DNA of 64,000 nucleotides. Origin: a virus. The notes under the pieces are model-generated. The model searched no databases and had not been told where the DNA came from. It was given only the letters and a program-made list of their open reading frames with translations. The stretch covers positions 1-64,000 of the IMG/VR virus record IMGVR_UViG_3300027782_000025. One strand, given 5' to 3'. Made by a program: the position numbers and the translations under genes. This document shows positions 42,601-50,654 of the stretch, one piece after another (positions within the stretch are counted from its first letter, which is position 1; every line of letters begins with the position of its first letter).

Positions 42601-44634
42601 TATGGGTTCGGCTTCGACCCATTCACCTTCTATGATGTATTGAGCATACTTATAAGCATACTCAGGTGATTTTAGGATTTCGCTTTCCTGCTTGGGTGTA
42701 AGTCCTTCTTCTTTAGCATTCTTCTTATCTAATGCTATATGAAAGAGCGCCATTGCGCGACGATTATCTTCACTACTTTCCACGATTATCTGCGTGGTGC
42801 TTTTTAATCCTTCTTCGGTGGTTTTAGATAGATCTAGATCATCAGCTGCATTCAGACCATTTAACTTTCTTTCTATATCCGATTTTAAAGCTTCTATCGA
42901 CATCTCAGCAACATTATTGGCGTAGAGTTCGCATATTTCGCTTTCTTTTTCTGAGTCATTTTCGGGTATGACAGGGTCGTGGTCTTCTAAGATTCTTGAC
43001 TCAGTCTCTATATCCCATCTTCCATTATCGTGATCATAGTCAGCTTGGTTAGAGGGTTTTATGATATAACGTGCATATAAATAAGCGATATAGGTATTGT
43101 TCTTTATAACGTTTTCGGCTGTCTTCCATCGCCTACCTAGGACATCTTTGGCATATGCATAGGCCCAGTATGGTTCAGACATAATCGTAGGCTCGGCTTC
43201 CTCCCATCTTTTGCCTAGGCATTTGCCATCATTAATAACATCGCGAGCATAATAGTAGGCTGCCCCCGGGTCTCGCATCATAACTGCTTCAGCCTTGGGG
43301 TCTGGCTCATAGTCTTCGCCATGTAGTTGTTTAGTCTTGTAATCGGTTATGGCATAAGTATAAACCGTAGTTGGTGTCATAGTTGAATAATCGCGTTCGA
43401 CTACAGCCTCAACAATGAGCGGCAATAAATTATCAATGGCTTCTTCAATAGTGTCTTTTAAGTCGATTGAGTCATGATAATGAAGATCGTTTAATTTATT
43501 TTCGATATCTTCACGTAATTCATCTTCTGAAGTCTTTGCCACGTGCTCTGCATAGTATTTTGCCGAACCACTATTAATTATACCTAGCTCTATTTCGGGA
43601 CTCTTCCAACGTTCCATTAATATGTCTCTAGCGTATCCATACGCTAGATGTGGATCAACCACTATGAATGGTTCAGCTTCTAACCATCTACCTCTATCGT
43701 AATCTGGATTTTCTTTATCATACGGCCGTATTACAAGCAAGGCATAATAATAGAGGTAATCTCTATCGTTATGTTCAATGCCTATATTTTTTAGAATATA
43801 TGGTTCGGCTTCAGGCCATCGACGTTTAAGATGATCTATGGCATAATGCACCATTACTCGAGCGCTGCTAGTTCTAACGTCTGGTTCGGGGTGTTTAAGG
43901 TTCGGATCCCACTTTGATTCTTCAACCACGTTCGTAAAATCTATGTCTTGGCCTGTATGTAGCACCTCTAGACGATAGTTTACTTCATCGTTTAATTCTT
44001 TGATCGTAAGCTCCGGTGCAACTGTGCGAGCATAAAGGGAGCCATAGATACTATCCAGAATTCTTCTCTCAGTCTGCGGATTATCATATCTTTTAGGATG
44101 TTTAAGATCCATACAATATAACGTGGCTATATAAGGATCATTAGAGATTACTGCCTCGGCATCTTCAGCATGTGGACCATCCCACTGATGCTCAAGGGCG
44201 CTTTTAGCATATTCGTAAGCCCAGTCTGGTCTAGAGGCCATAACTCGTTCTATCAAAGGCCACTTGCCCTTAACCAATTTAGCGTAATGTAGAGCAAGAT
44301 TTGGATCGGTACTAATCTTATCTTCGGCATAACGCCCTATTTCACTGTCAGGCCAAGGACCATCTAAGACATTTATTGCATAATACGCTGCAGCCTTAGG
44401 GTCTTCTTTAATGACGACTTCACCGTTAGGCCATTCTCGATAAAGGCGATTTTGCGCAAATAAATAGCAATTAAATGGCGTCCAATAAGGATCATTAGGC
44501 ACAGGGTCTTTATGTGATTTGGGTCGGTTTTGAAACGATGGCTCTGAGATATTCCGATTTTCTATAAGCATATGTTTTATAGCATCGATAGAAATTAGAA
44601 GATCGATACCGACTTGGTGCTTTTTATTACTCAT
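39607..44634 (-). CDS. Giant multi-module WPEAE-repeat polyprotein candidate (1675 aa)
   Basis: About 26 units of some 30 residues of the form A-x-x-Y-A-x-x-V-[IL]-x-x-R-W-P-E-A-E-P-x-I-x-x-D-P fill the protein. They fall into nine blocks separated by eight linkers of the form D-D-x-D-L-T-D-T-x-E-E-A-I-D-R-L-M-P-L-I-x-E, coded at about 40140, 40690, 41065, 41570, 42240, 42780, 43410 and 43910; six or seven of these end L-I-x-E, the T4 prohead protease consensus. The end D-D-D-I-N-L-S-D-I-D-E-E matches the ends of the single-module paralogues. Five 96 bp tandem copies lie at 41755-42160. It may be cut into many mature solenoid proteins; function unknown. Confidence 0.7.
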   Translation of the reverse strand: MSNKKHQVGIDLLISIDAIKHMLIENRNISEPSFQNRPKSHKDPVPNDPYWTPFNCYLFAQNRLYREWPNGEVVIKEDPKAAAYYAINVLDGPWPDSEIGRYAEDKISTDPNLALHYAKLVKGKWPLIERVMASRPDWAYEYAKSALEHQWDGPHAEDAEAVISNDPYIATLYCMDLKHPKRYDNPQTERRILDSIYGSLYARTVAPELTIKELNDEVNYRLEVLHTGQDIDFTNVVEESKWDPNLKHPEPDVRTSSARVMVHYAIDHLKRRWPEAEPYILKNIGIEHNDRDYLYYYALLVIRPYDKENPDYDRGRWLEAEPFIVVDPHLAYGYARDILMERWKSPEIELGIINSGSAKYYAEHVAKTSEDELREDIENKLNDLHYHDSIDLKDTIEEAIDNLLPLIVEAVVERDYSTMTPTTVYTYAITDYKTKQLHGEDYEPDPKAEAVMMRDPGAAYYYARDVINDGKCLGKRWEEAEPTIMSEPYWAYAYAKDVLGRRWKTAENVIKNNTYIAYLYARYIIKPSNQADYDHDNGRWDIETESRILEDHDPVIPENDSEKESEICELYANNVAEMSIEALKSDIERKLNGLNAADDLDLSKTTEEGLKSTTQIIVESSEDNRRAMALFHIALDKKNAKEEGLTPKQESEILKSPEYAYKYAQYIIEGEWVEAEPIILTDQYWAFNYAKNVIKGTWKAAEPLILGGKDLRFALSYATDISKIRLAPMVELRIIEHFEDDDVDDYGYYLYAYCTEVAKMSIEDLKADAEMKISELTSGDDLDLSNTVEESIDKLMPLISENKKEPDPSKMTQYEIYRYMNKGKNRGKRWPEAEPYIMKDPRYAFFYTLDAINKGKNLGKRWPEAEPSIKTSPEYACKYAVYVINKEKGLGIRWPEAEPSIKTSPEYACRYADYVINKRKNLGKRWPEAEPYIITSPEYVYEYVDYVINRRKNLGIRWPEAEPYIIRDKRWAERYARNIAQMPYEQFLAEVEAIRRDLHPQEDKDLTGIDESIDRLVPLIIEGLLPDPKKLTPQECYNYAYNFILKMDQDGKCEQWLSDAEEIIKHDPEYASAYAKNVLNHEPIRKADRKKRFINAEEYIMKSPKWAYIYARDIYSKSGQRDKLRWEDAEPFILQDPKYAYFYAQYVAHMPLEVIQADVDIRMGQMFPDENRNLTDTTEEAIDRLMPLIMENAEELPDFERMSPINAFNYVYFRSLDKDNVNKMRCPEAERTIIKDPHVASLYAQFVLGERWYIAEPIIIKDLGRAKVYADRLVKIPFKDFLDEVKSTSQFFIKNDETDLSGTAEEAIDRFMPLIAENKVDPEDYDINRRDALECYTTARFVIKKRWPKAEPKILTHPYASYLYANYVLDRPWKQAEPIISTDAKSSLFYAQYVLKRRWPEGEMAIKQDPEYAYYYAEDVIKPFDKDNPRYDNGRWEDPKTELLILNAPWEMPYAEHVAVMTREDLLAEIELKIKDIVPHDDINLTDTTDEAIDRLMPLIYEASRKDYWGRRREFKEYYPISNWLDKAINKIRARFFGSYPPKFQQSIIALKAKADEYKEKGAENFKIGADLFSYKEPYPPKEILDDRTIPSSIKSLLIGAFHDEEKKLNKDYENSLKDAWEHEWPAPEHKKQKNIQYDLRRRLRGEAIAAREHLKNFKDTTADDDINLSDIDEE
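41735..42180 (-). repeat. Five tandem 96 bp coding repeats
   Basis: The block C-T-C-T-G-G-C-C-A-C-C-T recurs every 96 bases (about 41755, 41851, 41947, 42043, 42139), encoding 32-residue units R-W-P-E-A-E-P-[SY]-I-[KI]-T-S-P-E-Y. The nucleotide copies are nearly identical, so this part of the gene expanded recently. Confidence 0.85.
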
Positions 44635-44716
44635 AAAGATATTGCCGTGCTACATAATATTAATATATTATATATTTTAATAACATACGGATTAAAACGA
44701 TCTGTAGTGATTATAT

Positions 44717-45556
44717 TTATTTTGGCGAGACGATGATAGGATAATCTGCTTCTTCCTCAGCCATAAAAAGATCAGTCTTTAGTCTAAAATTTATCTCCGC
44801 TTGCTTGCCGAATTCTCTCCAAACATCGCTACGACAGACACATTTAATCGTGTTAGCAAGATCATCTATGGAAGACTCGATTATACTGCCTGACAAATTA
44901 TTCAGCTGACTTATCTCGCTGATAACTGTCCTAGAGTTAATAATGGGATAGAACATTCTTACTTGCTCTTGTCTATTATAAGGCTCAAAAGCGTGAAGAT
45001 TGAGGATAGTTTTACTATCTTGGATGTACTTATCTAACTCAAAAGAACCATAAATCCATTGTAACTTAATATCATTATAAAGGCTTTTTTGAAGACTGTG
45101 AAATATCTTAAATCTGCGTTCATTCATATACCCATAGAATAGAACATCGAAATATGGCTCGTTTTTCATTTCGATTTTTTGTAAAGTATTAGTATGCAAG
45201 ATAGGAACTAAACGATTAACCTTGATACCGTTTTCTGCGAGAAAAGCACTATTTAAAAAATCAAAATCCCAGATCTCGTCCGCACCGTCTATATTGGATA
45301 TAGTCTTTTTTACTTCGTGCCAGTTGCTTCCTGCCATCAATTGTTCTAACTGATATACTATGATCTTCTGACCGGGGAATTTCTTTTTGATTTCTTTCAC
45401 TGACTCAAGTATGTATGTTCCGAGTAGAAATGTAGTATTTTCATGCTTTGGATTATCGAAATGTTCCAGCATCATACTTGTTACGTGACTAAAGAATTGA
45501 TTTAATTCATGAATTTTTATGAATTGACCAGAAATTACTTTAGCCGTCGTCGTCAT
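44717..45556 (-). CDS. GT1/GT4-like glycosyltransferase (279 aa)
   Basis: I-I-V-Y-Q-L-E-Q near residue 63, D-E-I-W-D-F-D, D-V-L-F-Y-G-Y-M-N-E-R-R at about 137 and I-L-N-L-H-A-F-E-P-Y-N-R-Q-E-Q-V-R are the outline of a phage GT-B enzyme in which the last block holds the E-x-x-x-x-x-E/R nucleotide-sugar-binding pattern. It is shorter than cellular GT4 enzymes. Substrate unknown. ATG 45556 lacks a strong ribosome binding site. The enzyme sits between two WPEAE genes. Confidence 0.6.
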   Translation of the reverse strand: MTTTAKVISGQFIKIHELNQFFSHVTSMMLEHFDNPKHENTTFLLGTYILESVKEIKKKFPGQKIIVYQLEQLMAGSNWHEVKKTISNIDGADEIWDFDFLNSAFLAENGIKVNRLVPILHTNTLQKIEMKNEPYFDVLFYGYMNERRFKIFHSLQKSLYNDIKLQWIYGSFELDKYIQDSKTILNLHAFEPYNRQEQVRMFYPIINSRTVISEISQLNNLSGSIIESSIDDLANTIKCVCRSDVWREFGKQAEINFRLKTDLFMAEEEADYPIIVSPK

Positions 45557-45578
45557 AAATAGATGCCTTAATGTTTTT

Positions 45579-46901
45579 TCAACCTACACCCAATGGCCCT
45601 ATATCTCTAATATACATCTTATATCTGGATGGGTCTACTGCCTTTAGTATGCCTTCTATTTCTAGCCATCGATGCCCCAAAACATCAGTACAAAACATAT
45701 TTATGATAGGAATATTATTAAGAGCCGTTTCAATATCGAAATCATATATTACCTTCTCCCTGATCTCGTCTGATGTCATTTTTTCGAAGCTTGTTAGAAA
45801 GTAAGGATATTTGCTAATTATTAAGATGTTAGTAACCGGATCATCCCATAGTTTTCCGAAATGTCTTGCGTAATTCATTGCTTCGTGAATACTAGACTGT
45901 ATGATTTGCTCGGCCGCTGGCCAAGGGCGCTCTAAAACATTCCTTGCGTATTCACTAGCGAGGTAATCGACTCTAAGAATGGCCGGTTCGCCTTTTGGCC
46001 ATGGCGCCTTGAGTATCTGATTTGCATAGACATAGCTACTATCAGCATGTCTTGATATTGCATTTTCAGCCTCTGGCCAGCTTTCGTAGCCTTTATCTCT
46101 AGCGAAAATAACTAAATCCGCTGGTTTAATAACTTTCGAATCTACCAGGTCATCAATTTGTTTCGATGATAATCTGCTTAAATCTGATGTTTCATAATAA
46201 TGTCGCCAGTTCTTCTCGTCTTGGTCAGATTCGCCCTCAAGTAAAAAACTTCTCAATTCGCTGTTGATCTGGGCCATATTACTCAAGAATATTTTAGCAT
46301 ATGAACTGCAGTTAGTAGTTTTATGGTCTTGTATATCTTTCTTAGCCTTAGATATTATCTGGTGATCGACGATAGCGCCGTTTTTTCTTCCTGTCCATCT
46401 CTTCCTTAAAATCTTCAGAGCATAGAGGGCGGCAGTTTCGGGATCTGACCCTATTATGCTTTCGCCTAATTCCCATTCTTCCTTAAGAATCGTCATAACA
46501 TATGCTAAAGCGCCCTGTGGTGTTTCGATGATAATTGATTCCGCTGTTCTCCATCTCCCTGATTTATTATGGCTATTGCTTTCGATTATTATAGAAGCAT
46601 AATCGATTAGATTTTTAGGGTCCCGTCGTTCCAGTAGTTCTCTTTCACCAGCCGGCCATCTCTCCCCAATTATATCAGCATAGTCGATTATCTGTTTTAA
46701 AGACATCTCAGCAGGATCTGGTTCACCACTCTTCTCTTCTAGCATAGATATATTCATCGCCTCTGTAAAAAATCCGGCGGCATCATAAAACGAACGCTTG
46801 GCATTTACCGAAACGCTTACTTCTTCTAACAGACGCATACTATCCATACCCAACGGCATTTTTTTAAAGCGGCCAGTATTATGATTTTGCGGGTTTTTCA
46901 T
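45579..46901 (-). CDS. WPEAE-repeat protein with cleavage-like motifs (440 aa)
   Basis: Nine or so WPEAE units such as G-E-R-W-P-A-G-E-R, G-R-W-R-T-A-E-S, A-P-W-P-K-G-E-P and R-P-W-P-A-A-E-Q occur through the protein. M-R-L-L-E-E-V-S-V-S at about residue 22 (coded near 46838) resembles the capsid-targeting-type starts, and F-L-L-E-G near residue 217 resembles a prohead protease site between two blocks. ATG 46901 has no good ribosome binding site; the Met at 46838 is an alternative start. The C-terminus (G-H-R-W-L-E-I-E) resembles that of the protein at 55293. Confidence 0.65.
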   Translation of the reverse strand: MKNPQNHNTGRFKKMPLGMDSMRLLEEVSVSVNAKRSFYDAAGFFTEAMNISMLEEKSGEPDPAEMSLKQIIDYADIIGERWPAGERELLERRDPKNLIDYASIIIESNSHNKSGRWRTAESIIIETPQGALAYVMTILKEEWELGESIIGSDPETAALYALKILRKRWTGRKNGAIVDHQIISKAKKDIQDHKTTNCSSYAKIFLSNMAQINSELRSFLLEGESDQDEKNWRHYYETSDLSRLSSKQIDDLVDSKVIKPADLVIFARDKGYESWPEAENAISRHADSSYVYANQILKAPWPKGEPAILRVDYLASEYARNVLERPWPAAEQIIQSSIHEAMNYARHFGKLWDDPVTNILIISKYPYFLTSFEKMTSDEIREKVIYDFDIETALNNIPIINMFCTDVLGHRWLEIEGILKAVDPSRYKMYIRDIGPLGVG

Positions 46902-46939
46902 GCGTTTGTCGGTAAAGATTTTATGCCTTATACTTTATA

Positions 46940-46968
46940 TTTACAGAAATACATAATTTTGATACAGT
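46940..46968 (+). promoter_or_regulatory. Rightward promoter
   Basis: TTTACA (46940-46945), 17 bp, TACAGT (46963-46968) preceded by TGA. It is one of only three cassette-type promoters after 33 kb. Confidence 0.6.
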
Positions 46969-46984
46969 GGGTAAAGGAGGATTT

Positions 46985-47461
46985 ATGAACATTTTCGTGT
47001 TAGATTTAGACCCTAAGAAGGCGGCTTTATATCATTTTGATAAACATGTCACTAAGATGGTGCTTGAGACAAGCCAAATGCTCTGTACGGCATTGCATTC
47101 ACATTCCAGTTTACCTGATATACCGTATAAACCGGCTCATCCAAAGCATCCCTGCACTATCTGGGCTGCGTCTTGCAGATGTAATTATCAATGGTTATGT
47201 GATTTAGGTCACGCTTTGTCTGAAGAATATACTCATAGATATGGGAAAATCCACAAATGTGCCTCTGTGATTAATTATTGTGCTTCCCACTTGAATTCTA
47301 TAACCGAAGGTGCTTTAACGCAATTCGCCCAAGCCATGCCAGATGAGTATAAACATAACAATCCGGTTGAAGCCTATCGAAATTTTTATCGTCATGGCAA
47401 GGCCTACTTCTCACATGTCTGGACAAGACGCGATAGACCTAACTGGTGGGAAACCGCTTAA
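46985..47461 (+). CDS. Conserved phage protein, NIF-LD-DP family (158 aa)
   Basis: M-N-I-F-V-L-D-L-D-P-K-K-A-A-L-Y-H-F-D-K-H-V-T-K-M at the start, then E-T-S-Q-M-L, P-A-H-P-K-H-P-C-T-I-W near residue 55, and Y-G-K-I-H-K-C match a phage protein family, often annotated hypothetical, beginning N-I-F-Y-L-D-x-D-P and containing H-V-V-K-M-I-L-E-T-A-Q. A DNA repair role has been suggested by resemblance to small DNA glycosylases, which I cannot confirm. ATG 46985 follows AAAGGAGGATTT. Confidence 0.72.
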   Translation: MNIFVLDLDPKKAALYHFDKHVTKMVLETSQMLCTALHSHSSLPDIPYKPAHPKHPCTIWAASCRCNYQWLCDLGHALSEEYTHRYGKIHKCASVINYCASHLNSITEGALTQFAQAMPDEYKHNNPVEAYRNFYRHGKAYFSHVWTRRDRPNWWETA

Positions 47462-47504
47462 AAAAAATATATTTATATATCGTTTTGCGAATGGAGCCAC
47501 AGAG

Positions 47505-48986
47505 ATGCGTTTATTATCGATTCTAGAGGGTATTTGGCCCCATAACATTAAATTACACGGTCCTTATTCAGAGCCGGTGAATGTTTATCTGGCTCTTGAC
47601 GGTGTTCTTTCGGAGCCTGATTGGGGCGAAATGGCACACAGATATAAGACCGATAAAAACCTTAAAGCATTCTATGCTAGGGTTATAAAAAACCAGAAAT
47701 TGATCGATACAGCTGCTAACTTAATTAAAAGCGTTAATTCGCAGGACACCGGCAAAAAAGGTAACTTATACATTGCCGCCTATTCGATACCTAGGGATTT
47801 AAGAATTAACCCTACTGTGCTTCAGCAAGCGATCATTGATTGGGCGCACGATAATTATCCTCAGATACCTCAGGCTAATATCCTGTTTAGTAAACCAAAG
47901 GGTGTAGGCGCGAGCGATATATTAGTCGATAGAAATATCGATAATATTAGAGGATGGCAAGAATCGCAGGGTGTTGGTATTCTATACGATGCTAATAAAC
48001 CTACCTTCGCCATTCGGAGCCTTAAAGCTCCCCCAGGTCCGATGTCAGCCAAAATAGATGTCGAAAAAGAAGGGATGTTTACTACTGATTTTTCTCGTGA
48101 AGATCGAAAATTATCTCAAACAGGCCAATTCCAGATAAAAGACGAAGAAGACGGTGTTCTTAGAAACTATCGCGTCTTTATTGATAAAATCGCGCTAAGG
48201 ACTGAGAGCGGTGAATCTAAGAAGATGTCAGTATTTTCACCTTATTCTACTGATAACAAAGCTGAACAATATCTGTTCGGCTTATTAAAGAAAGAGAAAG
48301 ATCCTAATCCTTCGAGCCCTGACCCAGAACACGCTGAATATGCTCTAAATGAATTTGTAGAAAGAGCCGCTGTATGCCTTTCAGATAATTTCTTGAAAAA
48401 AGCAGGGCCATTTGGTTCGATCCACATTCCGGCTTCTGGGTCAGAAGTGGCGATTAATTTCGCTTCTGTGCTCCAGGACGAATTAGGCATTCCTAGTGAC
48501 AGCATTTATGTGTGGACTAAAAATAAAGACCCACAAAGCGTCATCGTTAATCAAGAAGGCGTTAAACAAGTTGCATATGGTAACTTAGTAAGAGACTTTA
48601 AACTTACTTCAAACACCCGTTCAAAGAAAGAAGTTAAAAGCGATAACGAAAGACTAGTCTTTGATGCTCTACGAAGCGGTGCGATTACTAATGATCAGCT
48701 TGAGGAATATCTAAATAAAATAAATATGTCATGGAAAAAGCAAGCTACTGAGTGGGTTTTAGGTAATAAGGCCACGAAAAATCTTGATCCACATATAAGA
48801 CGCGGTAATTTATTGAATCTATATGTTCCGCCAGCGAATCTAGATGTCGAGTCGCTTGCGGGTACTAAGGTCTTACTAGCAGATGACGTCGTTACATTTG
48901 GGATGACCCTTATTAATATCGCCACAAGTCTACTCAAGGCTGGCGCTGAAGATATCACAGCTGCCACAATTTACAAGTTCATGTAG
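47505..48986 (+). CDS. Fused HAD-like/phosphoribosyltransferase-like protein with capsid-targeting-like N-terminus (493 aa)
   Basis: The start M-R-L-L-S-I-L-E-G fits the M-[KR]-L...[IL]-x-E pattern. Residues 25-160 resemble a 5'-nucleotidase-type HAD fold: V-Y-L-A-L-D-G-V-L in place of D-x-D-G-V-L, so the nucleophilic Asp is Ala, and I-L-V-D-R-N-I-D-N-I-R-G-W later. The last 40 residues, V-L-L-A-D-D-V-V-T-F-G-M-T-L, are the phosphoribosyl-binding loop of a PRTase. The frame extends upstream over the previous gene, but ATG 47505 has GGAG about eight bases before it. Enzyme activity is doubtful for the HAD half. Confidence 0.6.
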   Translation: MRLLSILEGIWPHNIKLHGPYSEPVNVYLALDGVLSEPDWGEMAHRYKTDKNLKAFYARVIKNQKLIDTAANLIKSVNSQDTGKKGNLYIAAYSIPRDLRINPTVLQQAIIDWAHDNYPQIPQANILFSKPKGVGASDILVDRNIDNIRGWQESQGVGILYDANKPTFAIRSLKAPPGPMSAKIDVEKEGMFTTDFSREDRKLSQTGQFQIKDEEDGVLRNYRVFIDKIALRTESGESKKMSVFSPYSTDNKAEQYLFGLLKKEKDPNPSSPDPEHAEYALNEFVERAAVCLSDNFLKKAGPFGSIHIPASGSEVAINFASVLQDELGIPSDSIYVWTKNKDPQSVIVNQEGVKQVAYGNLVRDFKLTSNTRSKKEVKSDNERLVFDALRSGAITNDQLEEYLNKINMSWKKQATEWVLGNKATKNLDPHIRRGNLLNLYVPPANLDVESLAGTKVLLADDVVTFGMTLINIATSLLKAGAEDITAATIYKFM

Positions 48987-49447
48987 AATATAAACGTTCT
49001 ACTTAAAAATTCGATCGTTTTTTCACATATACCTGGAGAGGTCTTCTCAGAATTCCCAGCTATATTAAGAACTTTTATGTCTTTGTCTTTAATCCATTGG
49101 GCCAGTTCTTCTGGCATTATGTCAAGTTCAAAAGGATTTATATCCATATATGGCTTGCCGGCCAGCATGATCTCCTTGTATGTCAGTTTTTCGCCTGGAG
49201 AATTCCATTTGGTCGAAAACCTAACAGTACCATCTGAAGTCTGCACATTTGCTTTAGTGCGTGGTGGATAGTTAGGGCTGTTGTGTTCTCTCATCCCGTA
49301 GACAGAAGCGAATTCAGATCGATAGCCGTCGTGAGCTAAAAAACCTGAAGGCATATAGCCTCCAGTAATAAAGCCAGCAGCCTTAGCAGCTATAAGACCT
49401 GCTCTATCTGCACCTGTTTGCCCGCCTGAAATAACTTTTTTAAGCAT
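48971..49447 (-). CDS. Putative molybdenum-carrier/SLOG-type protein (158 aa)
   Basis: K-K-V-I-S-G-G-Q-T-G-A-D-R-A-G-L at the start and G-G-Y-M-P-S-G near residue 28, with Y-P-P-R-T-K-A-N-V-Q-T-S-D-G-T further on, match the putative molybdenum carrier family (PF12694; SLOG-like Rossmann fold) that binds a nucleotide. ATG 49447 was chosen over an upstream start because GGGG sits six bases before it. It lies two bases after the winged-helix gene, in one unit from the promoter at 49835. Its 3' end overlaps the convergent gene by 16 bases. Confidence 0.75.
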   Translation of the reverse strand: MLKKVISGGQTGADRAGLIAAKAAGFITGGYMPSGFLAHDGYRSEFASVYGMREHNSPNYPPRTKANVQTSDGTVRFSTKWNSPGEKLTYKEIMLAGKPYMDINPFELDIMPEELAQWIKDKDIKVLNIAGNSEKTSPGICEKTIEFLSRTFIFYMNL

Positions 49448-49448
49448 C

Positions 49449-49730
49449 TTATACCCCATTATTAAGATTACGTTCTTTACATAGCCAGACCTTGTCGACA
49501 TTATTTAACACATATAACCCAGGAGAGCCATATTTCTCGCATGTTCCCACATAGGATTTATCGTTCTTTTTATTATGCACATAGCCTTTACGTGTTAACC
49601 TGTGAATCGCTTTCCTGATTGCAGCGAGGTCGTAAATGTCGGTTCTAGCAGCTAGTTCTTTAAATCCGTAACCATGTAAATCATCCATCACGTCTATTAA
49701 CGCCAATTCTACTTCATCCAGCTCTTCCAT
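49449..49730 (-). CDS. Winged-helix DNA-binding protein (93 aa)
   Basis: V-E-L-A-L-I-D-V-M-D-D-L then G-F-K-E-L-A-A-R-T and D-L-A-A-I-R-K-A-I-H-R-L-T-R-K-G-Y-V is a winged helix-turn-helix with a wing containing N-K-K-N-D-K-S-Y-V. It would bind DNA and act as a regulator, possibly of its own operon, with the MoCo-like gene downstream. Evidence is the fold pattern only. The gene is preceded by an unusually structured leader (49770-49828). Confidence 0.7.
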   Translation of the reverse strand: MEELDEVELALIDVMDDLHGYGFKELAARTDIYDLAAIRKAIHRLTRKGYVHNKKNDKSYVGTCEKYGSPGLYVLNNVDKVWLCKERNLNNGV

Positions 49731-49769
49731 TATCTGTCTACTTTCTAAATCATACCGCTAAAATAAACT

Positions 49770-49828
49770 GACTGGCGCAAGGATTGTTCACACTACCTCA
49801 ACGAGAGATAGTGCCAGTGCGCCAGCCA
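49770..49828 (-). promoter_or_regulatory. Structured leader of the winged-helix gene
   Basis: CTGGCGCA (about 49771-49778) pairs with TGCGCCAG (about 49818-49825), enclosing CACTA (49790-49794) with TAGTG. On the minus strand this lies between the promoter at 49835-49863 and ATG 49730 in a leader of about 95 bases. It could be an operator RNA or a ligand-binding element. Confidence 0.6.
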
Positions 49829-49834
49829 TGACCC

Positions 49835-49863
49835 TTTGTAACAGATTAAATATCCGGTTGCAA
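49835..49863 (-). promoter_or_regulatory. Leftward promoter
   Basis: Minus strand: TTGCAA (49863-49858), 17 bp, TACAAA (49840-49835) preceded by TGT. Confidence 0.72.
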
Positions 49864-49865
49864 TT

Positions 49866-50600
49866 CTATCTAGAACCATACATGAAATGATAAGCTGTCA
49901 TATCTTCGATTTCATTTAAGTTATGGGTATCGAATTCTGTGATACTACGAAAGAATGGCGGATCCATTTTCGCTAAACAGGCCACACCACGCTGACACTT
50001 TGCGATAAATTCCGTTTTAGTCTTACATAAATAATGATTAATCTGGGCAATGTCTGCAGGACCGTCTGGGTTATAAGGCCCATTAAACAGCTTTTTATTA
50101 GTATCTCCGATAACACAATTTGGATTGTGAATATCCATGATTGCATCCCTTGATAGTCTTAGATTTAATATCGATTTTATATGCTGATCCACATGAGCAC
50201 CACGCTTTGTAAATCTCTTGATCGTACTGTAGTCTATGATCTTCCCTTTGTGCCCATTGTCCCCAAAAAGGTACCAATTTATACCTAAAGCCGGTAGATC
50301 TTCATATTCCTTTAAAAAATCACCGATATTATTGTGTTTTTTTAAAACCATGAATTCATCAACATCGAGAAATGCCGCCCAATCGAAATTATTTCGATTG
50401 TTATCTAGAAAAAGATTATAACAAATGGTTTGCTTACACTGTCCATTGGCTGTGAGAAATCTTGCTTTTTCGTTCTTAGTCTTAGATTCCCAATCATTTT
50501 GGTAAACAAAGATTTCATCGAAACCTAATTTTTTATGATAATCGATCCATTCATCAATATAATTGTCTTCATTTTTTGCAATGCAGACTAATGCGATCAT
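49866..50600 (-). CDS. GT92-like glycosyltransferase (244 aa)
   Basis: M-I-A-L-V-C-I-A-K-N-E-D-N-Y-I-D-E-W-I-D-Y-H at the start, W-A-A-F-L-D-V-D-E-F-M-V near residue 76 and I-N-H-Y-L-C-K-T near residue 200 are the conserved blocks of DUF23/GT92-like enzymes; D-x-D-E is the metal-binding motif. It would add a sugar, perhaps galactose, to an acceptor. ATG 50600 follows AAAGGCGCACT. It is single-copy behind a terminator. Confidence 0.8.
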   Translation of the reverse strand: MIALVCIAKNEDNYIDEWIDYHKKLGFDEIFVYQNDWESKTKNEKARFLTANGQCKQTICYNLFLDNNRNNFDWAAFLDVDEFMVLKKHNNIGDFLKEYEDLPALGINWYLFGDNGHKGKIIDYSTIKRFTKRGAHVDQHIKSILNLRLSRDAIMDIHNPNCVIGDTNKKLFNGPYNPDGPADIAQINHYLCKTKTEFIAKCQRGVACLAKMDPPFFRSITEFDTHNLNEIEDMTAYHFMYGSR

Positions 50601-50618
50601 AGTGCGCCTTTAAAAATG

Positions 50619-50643
50619 ATCACGCCACTTACACTGGCGTGAT
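50619..50643 (-). terminator. Terminator of the radical SAM gene
   Basis: ATCACGCCA (50619-50627) pairs with TGGCGTGAT (50635-50643) over 9 bp; on the minus strand TTTTTAAA follows after CA. Confidence 0.8.
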
Positions 50644-50654
50644 AGGATCATCGA

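Noticed and set aside
40000-44600. Direct repeats that might look like a CRISPR array or tandem DNA element
   Set aside because: The repeats are in one reading frame with a 96-base period and encode the WPEAE units; there are no unique spacers between constant repeats.
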